A DNA stretch of 64,000 nt. It comes from Clostridium sp. OS1-26. Its GTDB lineage: Bacteria > Bacillota > Clostridia > Clostridiales > Clostridiaceae. Position 1 is the stretch's first letter; each line of letters starts with the position of its first letter. This document shows positions 26,659-35,261 of the stretch, piece by piece. Location of the stretch: NCBI RefSeq assembly GCF_030915445.1, contig NZ_CP133264.1:3691208-3755207 (forward strand), in the 5' to 3' direction. The notes below the pieces were generated by a model, which had not been told where the DNA came from, ran no database searches, and was given only the letters and a program-made list of their open reading frames with translations. The position numbers and the translations under genes are program-made.

Positions 26659-27519
26659 CTATATATAAGAAGATCTTTTATTTATCCAGGAGAGACCAAT
26701 GCTTCTAGTTCCTGTATGCACGCTTATTACAGGAGATAGTTCTTCAATCGTAATTTCAAGTTCAGGGTAGATATTCAGCAGCCTTTCCTTTAAATCCGAT
26801 GCATAATCATATCCATTTGCATGTGCTAGAATAATTTTTGAATCTCCAGAAAGCTTTGCATTTTCAATTTGCTCAACTAAATTATCGTATACTTTTCTCA
26901 TTGTTCTTACTTTCTGATTTACTAATATTTTACCTTCTTCAAAAGATAAGATTGGTTTTATGTTAAACATTTTACCAAAGGAGGCCGCGGACAATGATAT
27001 TCTTCCAGTACGATGTAAATGGCCTAAATCATCTACTACCAATAATATTCTTGAATTTGCTCTAATATATTCAAGATTTTTAATGATATCTTCAATGCCA
27101 GCTCCATTTTTTATCAATTCCAAGGTTTCAATCGCCATTTGTTTTTGAATAGTAGATGTAAATAAGGAATCAAAAACAGTTATTTTATCTTCCGAAATTT
27201 GAGCTCTAGCTAACATTCCTGTTTGAAATGTACCGCTTAGCTTAGAACTAATGGTAATATATATTATGTGATCGTATTTTTCTACTAATTCTTCTAGAAG
27301 TTTAAAAACATCTCCAGCAGCTGGCTGTGAAGTAGTTGGCAGATCTAAAGATTCGTCCATCTTTTCACAGAATTCACTTGGAGTTATATCTAAACCATCC
27401 CTGAAATCTTTACCATCAATCATTAGATGTAATGGTATTGAGTATAAGTTGCTATTATTTTCAATTATTTCTTTATCAATTACAGCAGTGCTATCAACAA
27501 CTACAGCTATTTTATGCAT
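26659..27519 (-). CDS. DegV family fatty-acid-binding protein
   Basis: 286 residues from ATG 27519, with GAGGTGG upstream (the GTG at 27528 is within that site). Motifs VVDSTA at the start, LPTTSQPAAGDV, ITISSKLSGTFQT, VFDSLFTS and VVDDLGHLHRTGRI are typical of DegV/FakB, which bind fatty acids and hand them to a FakA kinase. The paired divergent TetR gene and its palindromic operator suggest lipid- or fatty-acid-responsive control. No FakA in the window. Confidence 0.92.
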   Translation of the reverse strand: MHKIAVVVDSTAVIDKEIIENNSNLYSIPLHLMIDGKDFRDGLDITPSEFCEKMDESLDLPTTSQPAAGDVFKLLEELVEKYDHIIYITISSKLSGTFQTGMLARAQISEDKITVFDSLFTSTIQKQMAIETLELIKNGAGIEDIIKNLEYIRANSRILLVVDDLGHLHRTGRISLSAASFGKMFNIKPILSFEEGKILVNQKVRTMRKVYDNLVEQIENAKLSGDSKIILAHANGYDYASDLKERLLNIYPELEITIEELSPVISVHTGTRSIGLSWINKRSSYI

Positions 27520-27548
27520 ATAATCCACCTCAAAAAAATGTTATAAAT

Positions 27549-27571
27549 GTTACAAGTTATACACTTGTAAC
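27549..27571. promoter_or_regulatory. Palindromic operator between degV and tetR
   Basis: GTTACAAGT and ACTTGTAAC form a perfect 9-bp inverted repeat with a 5-base spacer. A further half site (ACTTGTA) follows next to TATAAT-like boxes. The position between divergent degV and the TetR gene suggests it is bound by that TetR. Confidence 0.7.
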
Positions 27572-27654
27572 ACTTGTATACTTATAATATAATACTATAA
27601 AGTGTGAAGTCAATTAAATACAATAAGTTATACAAATAAGGAGAAAAGTTACAC

Positions 27655-28233
27655 ATGAATCAAATTAAAGAAAAAGTTAATCCTATAACTTTAAGGTCTA
27701 AAAGTTTGATTGTAAAATCACTAATTGAATTAATGGATAAAAAACCTTATAGTGAAATAACTTTAAAAGAAATTGCTGAAAATGCAGATTTAACCAGGCA
27801 AACAGTTTATAGAAACTTTGCTAAAAAAGAAGCCATATTAGAGTACTATGTAGATGGATTTTATAATGATTTTATAAGTGCAATTTCAGCTAAAAGTGAT
27901 ATAACGTTATATGACCTTCTCATTACATACTTTGAATATTGGTATAAAAATAGAGAATTTCTTAAAAAACTTGTAGACAACAATGTATATCAAATATTAC
28001 TGGATTTACATTTAAAATACTTAAGTTCCATGGCAACAGATGAAAATTTTAAAGATTTAACTTTTGTATCAGATAATAGTTATTTTAATCATTTTTCAGC
28101 AGGCGGATTATGGTTTGCGCTTAAAAAGTGGGTTGAAGATGGTACAGAAAAGACTCCAAAGGAAATGACAAATATTATTTTAAACTTTTATCAAGTGAAG
28201 GGCCTAAATGTGAAAGATATGAAGAGAGAATAA
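27655..28233 (+). CDS. TetR/AcrR family regulator
   Basis: 192 residues. N-terminal TetR helix-turn-helix (SLIVKSLIELMDKKPYSEITLKEIAE, then DLTRQTVYRNFAKKEAIL), followed by an all-helical ligand domain of the TetR_C type (YKNREFLKKLVDNNVYQILL). AAGGAG precedes ATG 27655. It is divergent from degV with a perfect palindrome between, so it probably represses itself and degV. Ligand unknown; a fatty acid is a reasonable guess. Confidence 0.9.
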   Translation: MNQIKEKVNPITLRSKSLIVKSLIELMDKKPYSEITLKEIAENADLTRQTVYRNFAKKEAILEYYVDGFYNDFISAISAKSDITLYDLLITYFEYWYKNREFLKKLVDNNVYQILLDLHLKYLSSMATDENFKDLTFVSDNSYFNHFSAGGLWFALKKWVEDGTEKTPKEMTNIILNFYQVKGLNVKDMKRE

Positions 28234-28310
28234 AGTTGGAAACCTTATTTTTATGTACATAATATTATCTAGATTCGTAGAAATTAAAGTATAGATAATA
28301 TTATTGTAAT

Positions 28311-28346
28311 GAGAGGAGCAGAGCTTAAAAGCTCTGAAGTATAGAT
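28311..28346 (+). promoter_or_regulatory. Ribosome site separated from its start by a small hairpin
   Basis: The SD-like GAGAGGAG (28311-28318) is 28 bases from ATG 28347, too far for normal use. Between them lies AGAGCTT-AA-AAGCTCT (28320-28335). If this hairpin forms, the effective spacing drops to about 12. An in-frame TAG at 28341 rules out an earlier start. Confidence 0.5.
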
Positions 28347-29369
28347 ATGTTTATTCCTAAGAGAGTAATATTTGAAAAAGGTTCTTTAGATTATGAAATA
28401 GGTAAAAATATATACAATAAATTCAAGGATAACTCTGATGTGGAAACAATAAAGCTAACTTCTAATAAAGTTAAAGAAAATATTCCTGGTGAAGGGCTAT
28501 TTAATTTTTATAGAGAAGGTAAAAAGACATTGGTGGTTGGAGTGAAGAAGGGGTTTAAGTTTCAGTCCTGTAAGCCTTCAGCTCATTATCAATTACCAAT
28601 AGTGTCGGGTTGCATAGGACAATGCCAGTATTGTTACTTAAATACTAATTTAGGTGATAGGCCTTATATAAAAATTAATGCTAATTTAGATGATATTCTA
28701 GAACAAGCACAAAAATATATAGATGAAAGATTGCCCGAAGAAACAATATTCGAGGGTTCTGCAACATCGGATCCAGTACCAATAGAACCATATACTAATG
28801 CTTTAAAGAGGACTATTGAATACTTCGGTAAAAGTGAAAAAGGAAGATTTAGATTTGTTACTAAGTATAGTGATATAGACACATTACTTGATGCTAAACA
28901 TAATGGACGTACAGAGATAAGATTTACACTGAATACAGATAAGGTAATTAAGGAATATGAAAATAGAACTGCATCAGCTGCCAAAAGGATAGAGGCCTGT
29001 GTAAAGGTAGCAAAAGTAGGATATCCTATTGGATTTATAATAGCTCCGGTATTCTTGTATGATAACTGGAAAGAGGACTATAGAGAGCTGTTATTAGAGT
29101 TACATAAGCAGTTGCCAAATGATTTAGACTATCCTTTGATGTTTGAGGTTATATCTCATAGATATACAACGAGAGCTAAAAATATAATATTAGAGGTATT
29201 CCCCGATACTACACTACCTATGAATGATGAAGACAGAAAATATAAGTATGGGCAGTTTGGATATGGCAAGTTTGTTTACACAAAAGAGCAGCTGGAGGAA
29301 ATGAAAGAGTTCTTTAAAAATGAGATAGAATCGATATTTGAGAATAATATTATAAAATATATAATATGA
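28347..29369 (+). CDS. splB: Spore photoproduct lyase-family radical-SAM protein
   Basis: 340 residues, the SplB length. Radical-SAM cluster Cys89, Cys93, Cys96 (SGCIGQCQYCYL), preceded by CKPSAHYQLP and followed by FEGSATSDP and RFVTKYSD. SP lyase reverses the thymine dimer typical of UV-damaged spore DNA. The H-donor cysteine of characterised enzymes (141 in B. subtilis) has no counterpart at residues 136-142 (EGSATSD), so either activity is altered or this is a paralogue. The ATG at 28347 is fixed by the upstream stop. The family call is firm; the symbol is by similarity. Confidence 0.85.
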   Translation: MFIPKRVIFEKGSLDYEIGKNIYNKFKDNSDVETIKLTSNKVKENIPGEGLFNFYREGKKTLVVGVKKGFKFQSCKPSAHYQLPIVSGCIGQCQYCYLNTNLGDRPYIKINANLDDILEQAQKYIDERLPEETIFEGSATSDPVPIEPYTNALKRTIEYFGKSEKGRFRFVTKYSDIDTLLDAKHNGRTEIRFTLNTDKVIKEYENRTASAAKRIEACVKVAKVGYPIGFIIAPVFLYDNWKEDYRELLLELHKQLPNDLDYPLMFEVISHRYTTRAKNIILEVFPDTTLPMNDEDRKYKYGQFGYGKFVYTKEQLEEMKEFFKNEIESIFENNIIKYII

Positions 29370-29377
29370 AGTAACCT

Positions 29378-29394
29378 CGTTATCCAGGGACATA
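29378..29394 (-). repeat. Fragment of the structured intergenic repeat
   Basis: CGTTATCCAGGGACATA matches, with one difference, the reverse complement of 24868-24884. It lies just after the splB stop and before a terminator. Confidence 0.45.
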
Positions 29395-29397
29395 AAA

Positions 29398-29431
29398 ATC
29401 ATAGTTACTATGCCAGTAACTATGATTTTTT
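29398..29431. terminator. Terminator between splB and the LysE-family gene
   Basis: ATCATAGTTACT (29398-29409) pairs perfectly with AGTAACTATGAT (29415-29426), followed by five T's. Confidence 0.88.
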
Positions 29432-30031
29432 TACTGCAGTTTTTATTCCAAAAGCAATTAATACTAGTCCCACAATTATATTCAATGAATTAAGAACAGA
29501 TGATTCTAAAAAATTATTTATAAAACTACCTGAAATTGAAATAGCTGTTAGAAAAAATAGAGTTGATAACACTGCACCAAGCCCAAAGGAATACATATTC
29601 TTTTGCTGCATGTTTTCTTCAGAAATTTTTGTGGAGAAAACGCCTGCCCAAAACAGTATCGTTAGTGGATTAGATAGAGTTAATATAAGAGTTTTTAGAA
29701 AAACACCTTCCATACTTTGTTTTGACAGAAAGTTTAAGCTCGGTATTAGAGAAATCCCCCAAACTCCAACTACATTACTTGTACCAAAAATAATAAGTAT
29801 AAAAGCTCCAAAGTATTTTATCATTTCCTTTGCTTTTTCATGTTTATTAAGTATGGTTCCAATACCAAAGATTGCTGCCAGTATATATAAACCATCAATA
29901 ATTGTTACACCTAATACCCCTGTCTCTGCGGTTAAAAAGCCTGAAGAAGCTGCAGTTTGAAAAATAAATAAGCAAATCGGTCCTACTGCAATCTGTAATA
30001 ACATTCCAAATCGAAAGCCTTTAAAAATCAT
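29420..30031 (-). CDS. LysE-family translocator
   Basis: 203 residues with six membrane spans. The N-terminus FRFGMLLQIAVGPICLFIFQTA carries the LysE/RhtB GP motif and the middle has LTLSNPLTILFWAGVF. It exports amino acids or related small molecules. AGGAGG precedes ATG 30031. It stands alone, converging on splB. Intact, unlike the LysE gene at 6752-7452. Substrate unknown. Confidence 0.87.
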   Translation of the reverse strand: MIFKGFRFGMLLQIAVGPICLFIFQTAASSGFLTAETGVLGVTIIDGLYILAAIFGIGTILNKHEKAKEMIKYFGAFILIIFGTSNVVGVWGISLIPSLNFLSKQSMEGVFLKTLILTLSNPLTILFWAGVFSTKISEENMQQKNMYSFGLGAVLSTLFFLTAISISGSFINNFLESSVLNSLNIIVGLVLIAFGIKTAVKKS

Positions 30032-30098
30032 ATAGAAACCTCCTGTTAAGTACTAGTTCTCTTAGTGCGGATAAAAAAATTAAGACATTTAATTTTAT

Positions 30099-30170
30099 AT
30101 GAAACTCCTCTTCCTTACGTTGGAGGAGTAAGCGATTCACACAAAATCACAGATTTTGGTTCTCTGCTTA
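30099..30170 (-). repeat. Palindromic repeat overlapping the end of the sensor kinase gene
   Basis: 72 bases closely matching 46883-46953 in reverse orientation: shared blocks TAAGCAGAGA, CCAAAATCT-TGATTTTGTG, TCGCTTACTC and GGAGTTTCAT. It supplies the last codons of the kinase (SREPKSVILCESLTPPT) and its stop codon. The core AAAATC-TGT-GATTTT is an inverted repeat. Confidence 0.85.
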
Positions 30171-31575
30171 AAACTAAGGTTAGAGCAGTACCAATTCCTA
30201 ATGTGCTCTCTATAGAAATAGAAGCTTCATGAATATCTATTATCTGTTTTGCTATAGCCATACCCAAGCCAGAGCCTTCTGTCGAAGATGAGGTATTTGT
30301 TCCTCTATAATACCTTTCGAATATGTGATTTAAATCTTCAGAAGATATACCAGTTCCGTTATCTTTTATTTCTATATAAATATCCTCTTTTTTATAAATA
30401 TAAATATCAATTTTAACATTTTCATCATTATGGATTATTGAGTTAAAAATCAAGTTAACTAAACATCTTTTAAATAAAGCTTCATCTACATAGGCAGATA
30501 TGTTTTCTTCTGAAGCATTAAAATTTATCTTCCTATTTGAGTATAAGGGGTGATTTAATATTTCTATAATTATATTTTGAAGTAGAATAACTAAATTTAC
30601 TTCTTTTTTATTTAAAGGAAAGGCTTTACTTTTTATCTTATAAGTTAAGTTTAAATCACCGATCAAGCTCTCAATATATAAAGCTTTATCATATATTATA
30701 TTTGAATAATCTAAAATCTCTTCTTGAGAAAAGCTGTATTCACTATCTTTCATAAGCTCTGAATATCCTTTAATAGAAGATAAAGGAGTTTTTATATCAT
30801 GAGATATAGAAGAAATCCAGGTATCCCTCATCTTATCTAGTTGATCACGCTTATTTTTATTTTCTCTAAGAGTTATTCCTAAATTATTTAGATTACTAAG
30901 CACATTTTTATATATGCCTTTCTCTTTAAAGTTAATATCGTAGATTCCTTTAGAAAGCTGGTTTATGCCATTTATAATATTTTCTAGAGGCTTACCCATT
31001 CTCATACCAAATAAAAAATAGGATAAGATTATCGCCACAAAGATATTTATACACATTAAAATAATAAGCCCATTCCAAGCAAAGCTTTTTACTGCAGAAG
31101 GATTAAAGATAAGAGTATACTTTGCAATAGTACTAGTTGGAAAACCTATAATATAAGTAAAACTCTTATTATTAAGAACTTTTTCACTTACAAATACAGA
31201 GGAATTTGCAATATCATATTTATAAATATGTGCAAAATTTATTGGAGTATATTTTATAGGAACTTCCTTTGGTTTATCAAAGGAATAGACTTCCTTAAAG
31301 TCATTATCTATTATTTGAAGCCATGCAGAATTTTTTTTAAGCTGTTCTTTACCATCAGTAGTTAAATAAGGTGTATTGTCATTTATACCTATGTGATCAG
31401 AAAAATTTAAAGTGAATCTTTGAGGGCTAAAATAGGACAGATCTTTAGTATACACAATTACCTCAAAATAGATAACTAAATTTAATATAAACTCTACAAT
31501 AACTATAATTATAAGTGTAACTAAAAATTTTCTTGTTATTGATAGATTGGTTTTCAGCTTATTTATAATCTTCAT
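30115..31575 (-). CDS. Sensor histidine kinase, cell-envelope/peptide-stress type
   Basis: 486 residues: two membrane spans flanking an extracytoplasmic sensor (about 35-165), HAMP-like segment, HisKA with the phosphorylated His in SSISHDIKTPLSSIKGYSELM, then HATPase motifs (N box LVNLIFNSIIHND, G1 DNGTGIS, G2 GSGLGMAIAKQ). The normal end LTLVLSRE is followed by a foreign tail PKSVILCESLTPPT encoded by a repeated DNA element. It overlaps the regulator unit by position (1-base gap) and faces an ABC transporter, as in CprK/BceS-like antimicrobial peptide sensing. Confidence 0.92.
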   Translation of the reverse strand: MKIINKLKTNLSITRKFLVTLIIIVIVEFILNLVIYFEVIVYTKDLSYFSPQRFTLNFSDHIGINDNTPYLTTDGKEQLKKNSAWLQIIDNDFKEVYSFDKPKEVPIKYTPINFAHIYKYDIANSSVFVSEKVLNNKSFTYIIGFPTSTIAKYTLIFNPSAVKSFAWNGLIILMCINIFVAIILSYFLFGMRMGKPLENIINGINQLSKGIYDINFKEKGIYKNVLSNLNNLGITLRENKNKRDQLDKMRDTWISSISHDIKTPLSSIKGYSELMKDSEYSFSQEEILDYSNIIYDKALYIESLIGDLNLTYKIKSKAFPLNKKEVNLVILLQNIIIEILNHPLYSNRKINFNASEENISAYVDEALFKRCLVNLIFNSIIHNDENVKIDIYIYKKEDIYIEIKDNGTGISSEDLNHIFERYYRGTNTSSSTEGSGLGMAIAKQIIDIHEASISIESTLGIGTALTLVLSREPKSVILCESLTPPT

Positions 31576-31576
31576 T

Positions 31577-32293
31577 TTATACTTCCTTTATCAATTTGTA
31601 TCCTAATCCTTTAATAGTTATTATATGTTTAGGGTTAGAAGGATCAGCTTCTATCTTTTCTCTTAGCTTTCTTATATGCACCATTATGGTGTTGTCATAT
31701 CCTTCAAAATCGTCTCCCCATACTGCATCGCACAACATTTGTTTACTCAATATCTGATTTGAGTTTTTAGCCATATAAGATAATAGCGTGTATTCTCTTG
31801 GAGTAAGGGAAAGCAGTTCAGTATCTTTTACAACCTCTCCTTTATGTAAATCAATAATTACATTTCCAAAGCTTATTTTTTCTTCTTTTAAAGATAACTC
31901 ATTTTTTATGTATATGTTTCTTCTTAAATGAGCCTTAATTCTAAAAGCCACTTCCTTTGGACTGAAAGGTTTGGTAACATAATCGTCAGCACCTAGTCCT
32001 AGAGCTAAAATTTTATCTACATCTTCAGATTTGGCCGATAAGAAAACAATTGGAACAAAGGAGAATTCCCGTATTTGTTTGCATACCTCAAAACCATCTA
32101 TGTGAGGCATCATTATATCTAAAACAATTAAATCTGGTTTTTCGATTTTGCATAAGCTAATGCCTTCTAGGCCATTAGTAGCTTTAATTATTCTTCTAAA
32201 GCCTTCCTTTTTTAGAACAGTTTCTATAAGTTTTAAAAGTTCAATTTCATCATCAATTAAAAGGATTTTTCTATCTAAAATTTCATCATACAC
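31577..32293 (-). CDS. OmpR-family response regulator
   Basis: 238 residues from GTG 32293, with AGGAGGT upstream. Receiver domain with acidic pair DDE, phospho-Asp in DLIVLDIMMPH, and Lys in VTKPFSP; C-terminal winged helix with LTPREYTLLSYMAKN and VMVHIRKLREKIE. It works with the kinase next to it. Phased TTAAG repeats at 32482-32520, upstream of the divergent ABC genes, are its likely binding sites. Confidence 0.95.
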   Translation of the reverse strand: MYDEILDRKILLIDDEIELLKLIETVLKKEGFRRIIKATNGLEGISLCKIEKPDLIVLDIMMPHIDGFEVCKQIREFSFVPIVFLSAKSEDVDKILALGLGADDYVTKPFSPKEVAFRIKAHLRRNIYIKNELSLKEEKISFGNVIIDLHKGEVVKDTELLSLTPREYTLLSYMAKNSNQILSKQMLCDAVWGDDFEGYDNTIMVHIRKLREKIEADPSNPKHIITIKGLGYKLIKEV

Positions 32294-32481
32294 GATTATA
32301 GACCTCCTGGATATATATAAATAACATTAAAACATGCTTAACTTCAGTATTAAAATAGATAGATATTCTAAACTGTTAACAATTTCTGATTATCTATAAG
32401 TTTAACATATTGAATTTAAAAAGCATTTGGCATTTTTAATTATAGCATCTAATCTTATATATTTAGCAAGATATTGAAATT

Positions 32482-32531
32482 TTAAGGTTCTCTTAAGGTT
32501 CTAATAAAGATCTGTTAAGCTTGGCAGCTTA
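32482..32531 (+). promoter_or_regulatory. Phased TTAAG repeats, predicted response-regulator sites
   Basis: TTAAGGTTCT at 32482 and again at 32493 (11-base phase), then TTAAGC at 32515, exactly two turns later. The last overlaps a perfect palindrome TAAGCT-TGGC-AGCTTA (32516-32531). A poor promoter (TTGGCA at 32521, TGTAGA at 32545) follows, as expected for an activated gene. OmpR-type regulators bind such tandem repeats. Confidence 0.65.
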
Positions 32532-32617
32532 GTATTTTATTGTGTGTAGATGCTTGAAATTCAATAGAACAGAATTTTGAAAGATGTCAAAAATTTAAAA
32601 ATTAGGGAGGACTAAAA

Positions 32618-33529
32618 ATGTCACAACTTATTATCCAAACAAAAAATTTAAATAAAAGCTTTGAAGGTTTTAAGGCAGTAAATGAATTAAATTTACAGGT
32701 GAAAAAGGGAAGAATATATGGATTTCTAGGCCCTAATGGCGCTGGGAAATCTACAACTATCCGTATGCTTTTAGGACTTATGAAACCAACAAGCGGAGAA
32801 ATAAAAATCTTTCAGAAGAATTTAAGTGAAAATAAAATGGAGATTTTAAGGAAAATAGGATCTATTGTAGAAGCACCCTCATATTACGGAAATCTAACTG
32901 CATATGAAAATTTACAGGTAACAGCAAAGCTTTTAGATATAAGCTACAAAACTATTGATGAAGTGCTTGAAATAGTAAGACTTACTGAGTGGAAAAATAA
33001 GCAAGTTAAAAAATTTTCTCTTGGAATGAAGCAGAGACTAGGTATTGCCCAGGCATTAATTTCAAAACCAGAACTGTTGATACTAGACGAGCCAACAAAC
33101 GGTCTTGATCCTGCAGGAATACATGAGATAAGAGAACTTATAAAAAGCCTTCCTAAAATATCAAATATTACAGTAATAATATCCAGCCATATTTTAAGTG
33201 AGATAGAACTTATGGTAGATGATATTGGAATCATAAATAAAGGTAAGCTTTTATTTCAAGGAACCCTTGAAGAACTGCACAGTAGAAGTAAAGGGGAAAT
33301 ATGTATAGCTTCCCGTAACTTAGATGAAACAGTGAAAACTTTAAATGATTATGGGTATAGAACAACAGTAAAAAATAACAGCATATTTATAAAACCTACA
33401 GAAATTAGTGCGGATGAATTACTTAAAGAATTGATACTAAAAGGCAATAAAATATTTAAATTTGTAGAAGTTGAAAAAAGTCTTGAACAAATATTCATGG
33501 ATGTTACTGAAGGGGGAAAGGCTATATGA
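32618..33529 (+). CDS. ABC transporter ATP-binding protein, BcrA/lantibiotic-immunity type
   Basis: 303 residues. Walker A GPNGAGKST, Q-loop IVEAPSYYGNLTAYENLQ, signature SLGMKQRLGIAQA, Walker B LILDEPTNGLDP, H-loop SSHIL. The N-terminal and Q-loop features match the BcrA/LanF group, which expels bacitracin-like or lantibiotic peptides from the membrane. It overlaps the first permease gene by 4 bases. The divergent two-component system suggests peptide-inducible expression, as with Clostridioides cprABC. Confidence 0.93.
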   Translation: MSQLIIQTKNLNKSFEGFKAVNELNLQVKKGRIYGFLGPNGAGKSTTIRMLLGLMKPTSGEIKIFQKNLSENKMEILRKIGSIVEAPSYYGNLTAYENLQVTAKLLDISYKTIDEVLEIVRLTEWKNKQVKKFSLGMKQRLGIAQALISKPELLILDEPTNGLDPAGIHEIRELIKSLPKISNITVIISSHILSEIELMVDDIGIINKGKLLFQGTLEELHSRSKGEICIASRNLDETVKTLNDYGYRTTVKNNSIFIKPTEISADELLKELILKGNKIFKFVEVEKSLEQIFMDVTEGGKAI

Positions 33530-34284
33530 GCTTAGCATCAATTTTAAGATCTGAATTTATGAAGTATAAAAGAAGCGCTTTATATAAAGTAGCATTTGCC
33601 ATTCCTATACTTTCTGTTGTTCTATTTTTTATAAACTTACATTTAAGATTTGATTGGTTAACTTCTGGTAAAAAACTTGAACAAGCAATAAAAATGGGGA
33701 TAGGCGATAAATTAGGTATATTAATTTATACAAATCATCTAGGGACATTATGGTTTTTCTTTTTACTCACACTAATCGTTCTGCTGTCTGTTATAGTAAA
33801 TTATGCTGAATACAGTGAAAATACTTGGAAGCAGATACTATCAAGGCCAGTAGATAGGTGGAAGATATATTTTTCAAAATGGGTAGTGATTTTTACATTT
33901 ACCACTATAGCTATAATCATAAATACTTTGGGATTAATAGCTATGAAAAACATCTTTAAGGTAGATGGAAGTTATATATTAATAGTAAAATATTTTGTAT
34001 TTCAATTTGCTACTGCTTCAGGAGTTATAAGTATTCAACAGTTTATTAGCTGTTATATTAAAAATTCTTTGATGGCAGCAGGAGTAGGATTTGCAGGTGT
34101 AATGAGTGCCTACATGATGGCTCAAAGCAAAACTTTTGGAAATATTTTTCCTTATTCATGTTTTTTAAGAGCAATGCCTTTCGAAGGTGGAAGTGATTCA
34201 CAAATAGCAGCGATTTTTGGAGTTGTTTCTTGTGTTATATGGTTATCTATAGGGATTTTAGAGTTTAAAAATAGAGAGGTTTAG
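33526..34284 (+). CDS. Lantibiotic-immunity-type ABC permease 1
   Basis: 252 residues, six membrane spans, in the EpiE/MutE layout: N-terminal RSEFMKYKRSALYK, then YSENTWKQILSRPVDRWKIYFSKW in the loop after span 2. It forms the membrane channel with the next gene and the ATPase before it. It starts within the ATPase stop (4-base overlap). Substrate probably an antimicrobial peptide; inferred from family. Confidence 0.86.
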   Translation: MSLASILRSEFMKYKRSALYKVAFAIPILSVVLFFINLHLRFDWLTSGKKLEQAIKMGIGDKLGILIYTNHLGTLWFFFLLTLIVLLSVIVNYAEYSENTWKQILSRPVDRWKIYFSKWVVIFTFTTIAIIINTLGLIAMKNIFKVDGSYILIVKYFVFQFATASGVISIQQFISCYIKNSLMAAGVGFAGVMSAYMMAQSKTFGNIFPYSCFLRAMPFEGGSDSQIAAIFGVVSCVIWLSIGILEFKNREV

Positions 34285-34293
34285 GAGGTTATT

Positions 34294-35028
34294 ATGAAGA
34301 AGTTATTAGAAGCAGAGTTATTAAAGCTAAAACATTCTAACATTCTTGCTTTGATAATGTTTTTGCCACTGTTTTTTGTAGCATTAGGATTTACGAACTT
34401 TATAAGGTATAAGGAGTTATTTACCTCAAAAGGACAAAATATATGGCAGCAGGTCTATACTCAAAGTGCAATGTTTTATGGATTATTCATACTTTCTTTA
34501 TTCGTTACTATAGTAATGGCTATAATAGTTAGAATAGAAAATAGCGAAAATAATTTTAGAAGAATTTTAACTCTTTCGGTAAAAAGAAAAGAAATTTATT
34601 TAGCAAAGTTTTTGGTGGGAGCTGGTATTGTATTTCTAAATTTACTTGGGTTTATGCTTATGGTTATAGCAGCAGGAAGTATTTTAGCAGGAACTAGTAA
34701 AATGCCTTTGGGTATAGTGTATGGTCCGTTATTAGCCTTTGTTGCACTTATTCCAGTTATGGCAATACAATATTATTTTAGCATGAGGTTTTCTAATATA
34801 GGAGTCGCATTAGGTATAGGAGCGGTATTTTCTATTCCTTCAGTATTAATATCTAATACTAGATTTTGGATTTTTTTCCCTTGGACATATTCAGGAAGAG
34901 CTATTTTGAGTGGAGCAAATACGCAGCCTTTTGAAACGGGATGGTATATGTATGCTATTGGTATAGTTATAGCTTTATTGTTTACTCTTAGAGGTATGTA
35001 TGAATTTAGTGAAAAGGATATTGTGTAA
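34294..35028 (+). CDS. Lantibiotic-immunity-type ABC permease 2
   Basis: 244 residues, six spans, in the MutG/EpiG layout: LLEAELLKLKHSNILALIM at the start and ENSENNFRRILTLSVKRKEIYLAKFL in the cytoplasmic loop, parallel to permease 1. AGGAGG lies before ATG 34294. Completes the three-gene exporter and is followed by a terminator. Confidence 0.86.
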   Translation: MKKLLEAELLKLKHSNILALIMFLPLFFVALGFTNFIRYKELFTSKGQNIWQQVYTQSAMFYGLFILSLFVTIVMAIIVRIENSENNFRRILTLSVKRKEIYLAKFLVGAGIVFLNLLGFMLMVIAAGSILAGTSKMPLGIVYGPLLAFVALIPVMAIQYYFSMRFSNIGVALGIGAVFSIPSVLISNTRFWIFFPWTYSGRAILSGANTQPFETGWYMYAIGIVIALLFTLRGMYEFSEKDIV

Positions 35029-35033
35029 CAATG

Positions 35034-35064
35034 ATGGAGCATAGTTTTATGCTTCATTTTTTTA
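35034..35064 (+). terminator. Terminator after the ABC transporter operon
   Basis: ATGGAGCAT and ATGCTTCAT pair around GTTTT with one wobble, followed by a T7 run. Confidence 0.75.
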
Positions 35065-35261
35065 TAATGCAAATAATAATATGATATATAGATAAGTTAA
35101 TAGGTCATTCGCAGCAATTTAGATTGAGGAATTATAAAAATTTTATTTACAACGTAACAATGTTATGTTACACTTAATTCATAGAAAGTAAGTCAATACT
35201 TTAGCATAATAAGTAGCATATTTTAACCAAAGCTATAAAGCATTAGAGAGGTGTTTATTAT

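Noticed and set aside
32944-33234. Minus-strand frame inside the ABC ATPase gene
   Set aside because: It lies wholly opposite conserved ATPase motifs and shows no family features.
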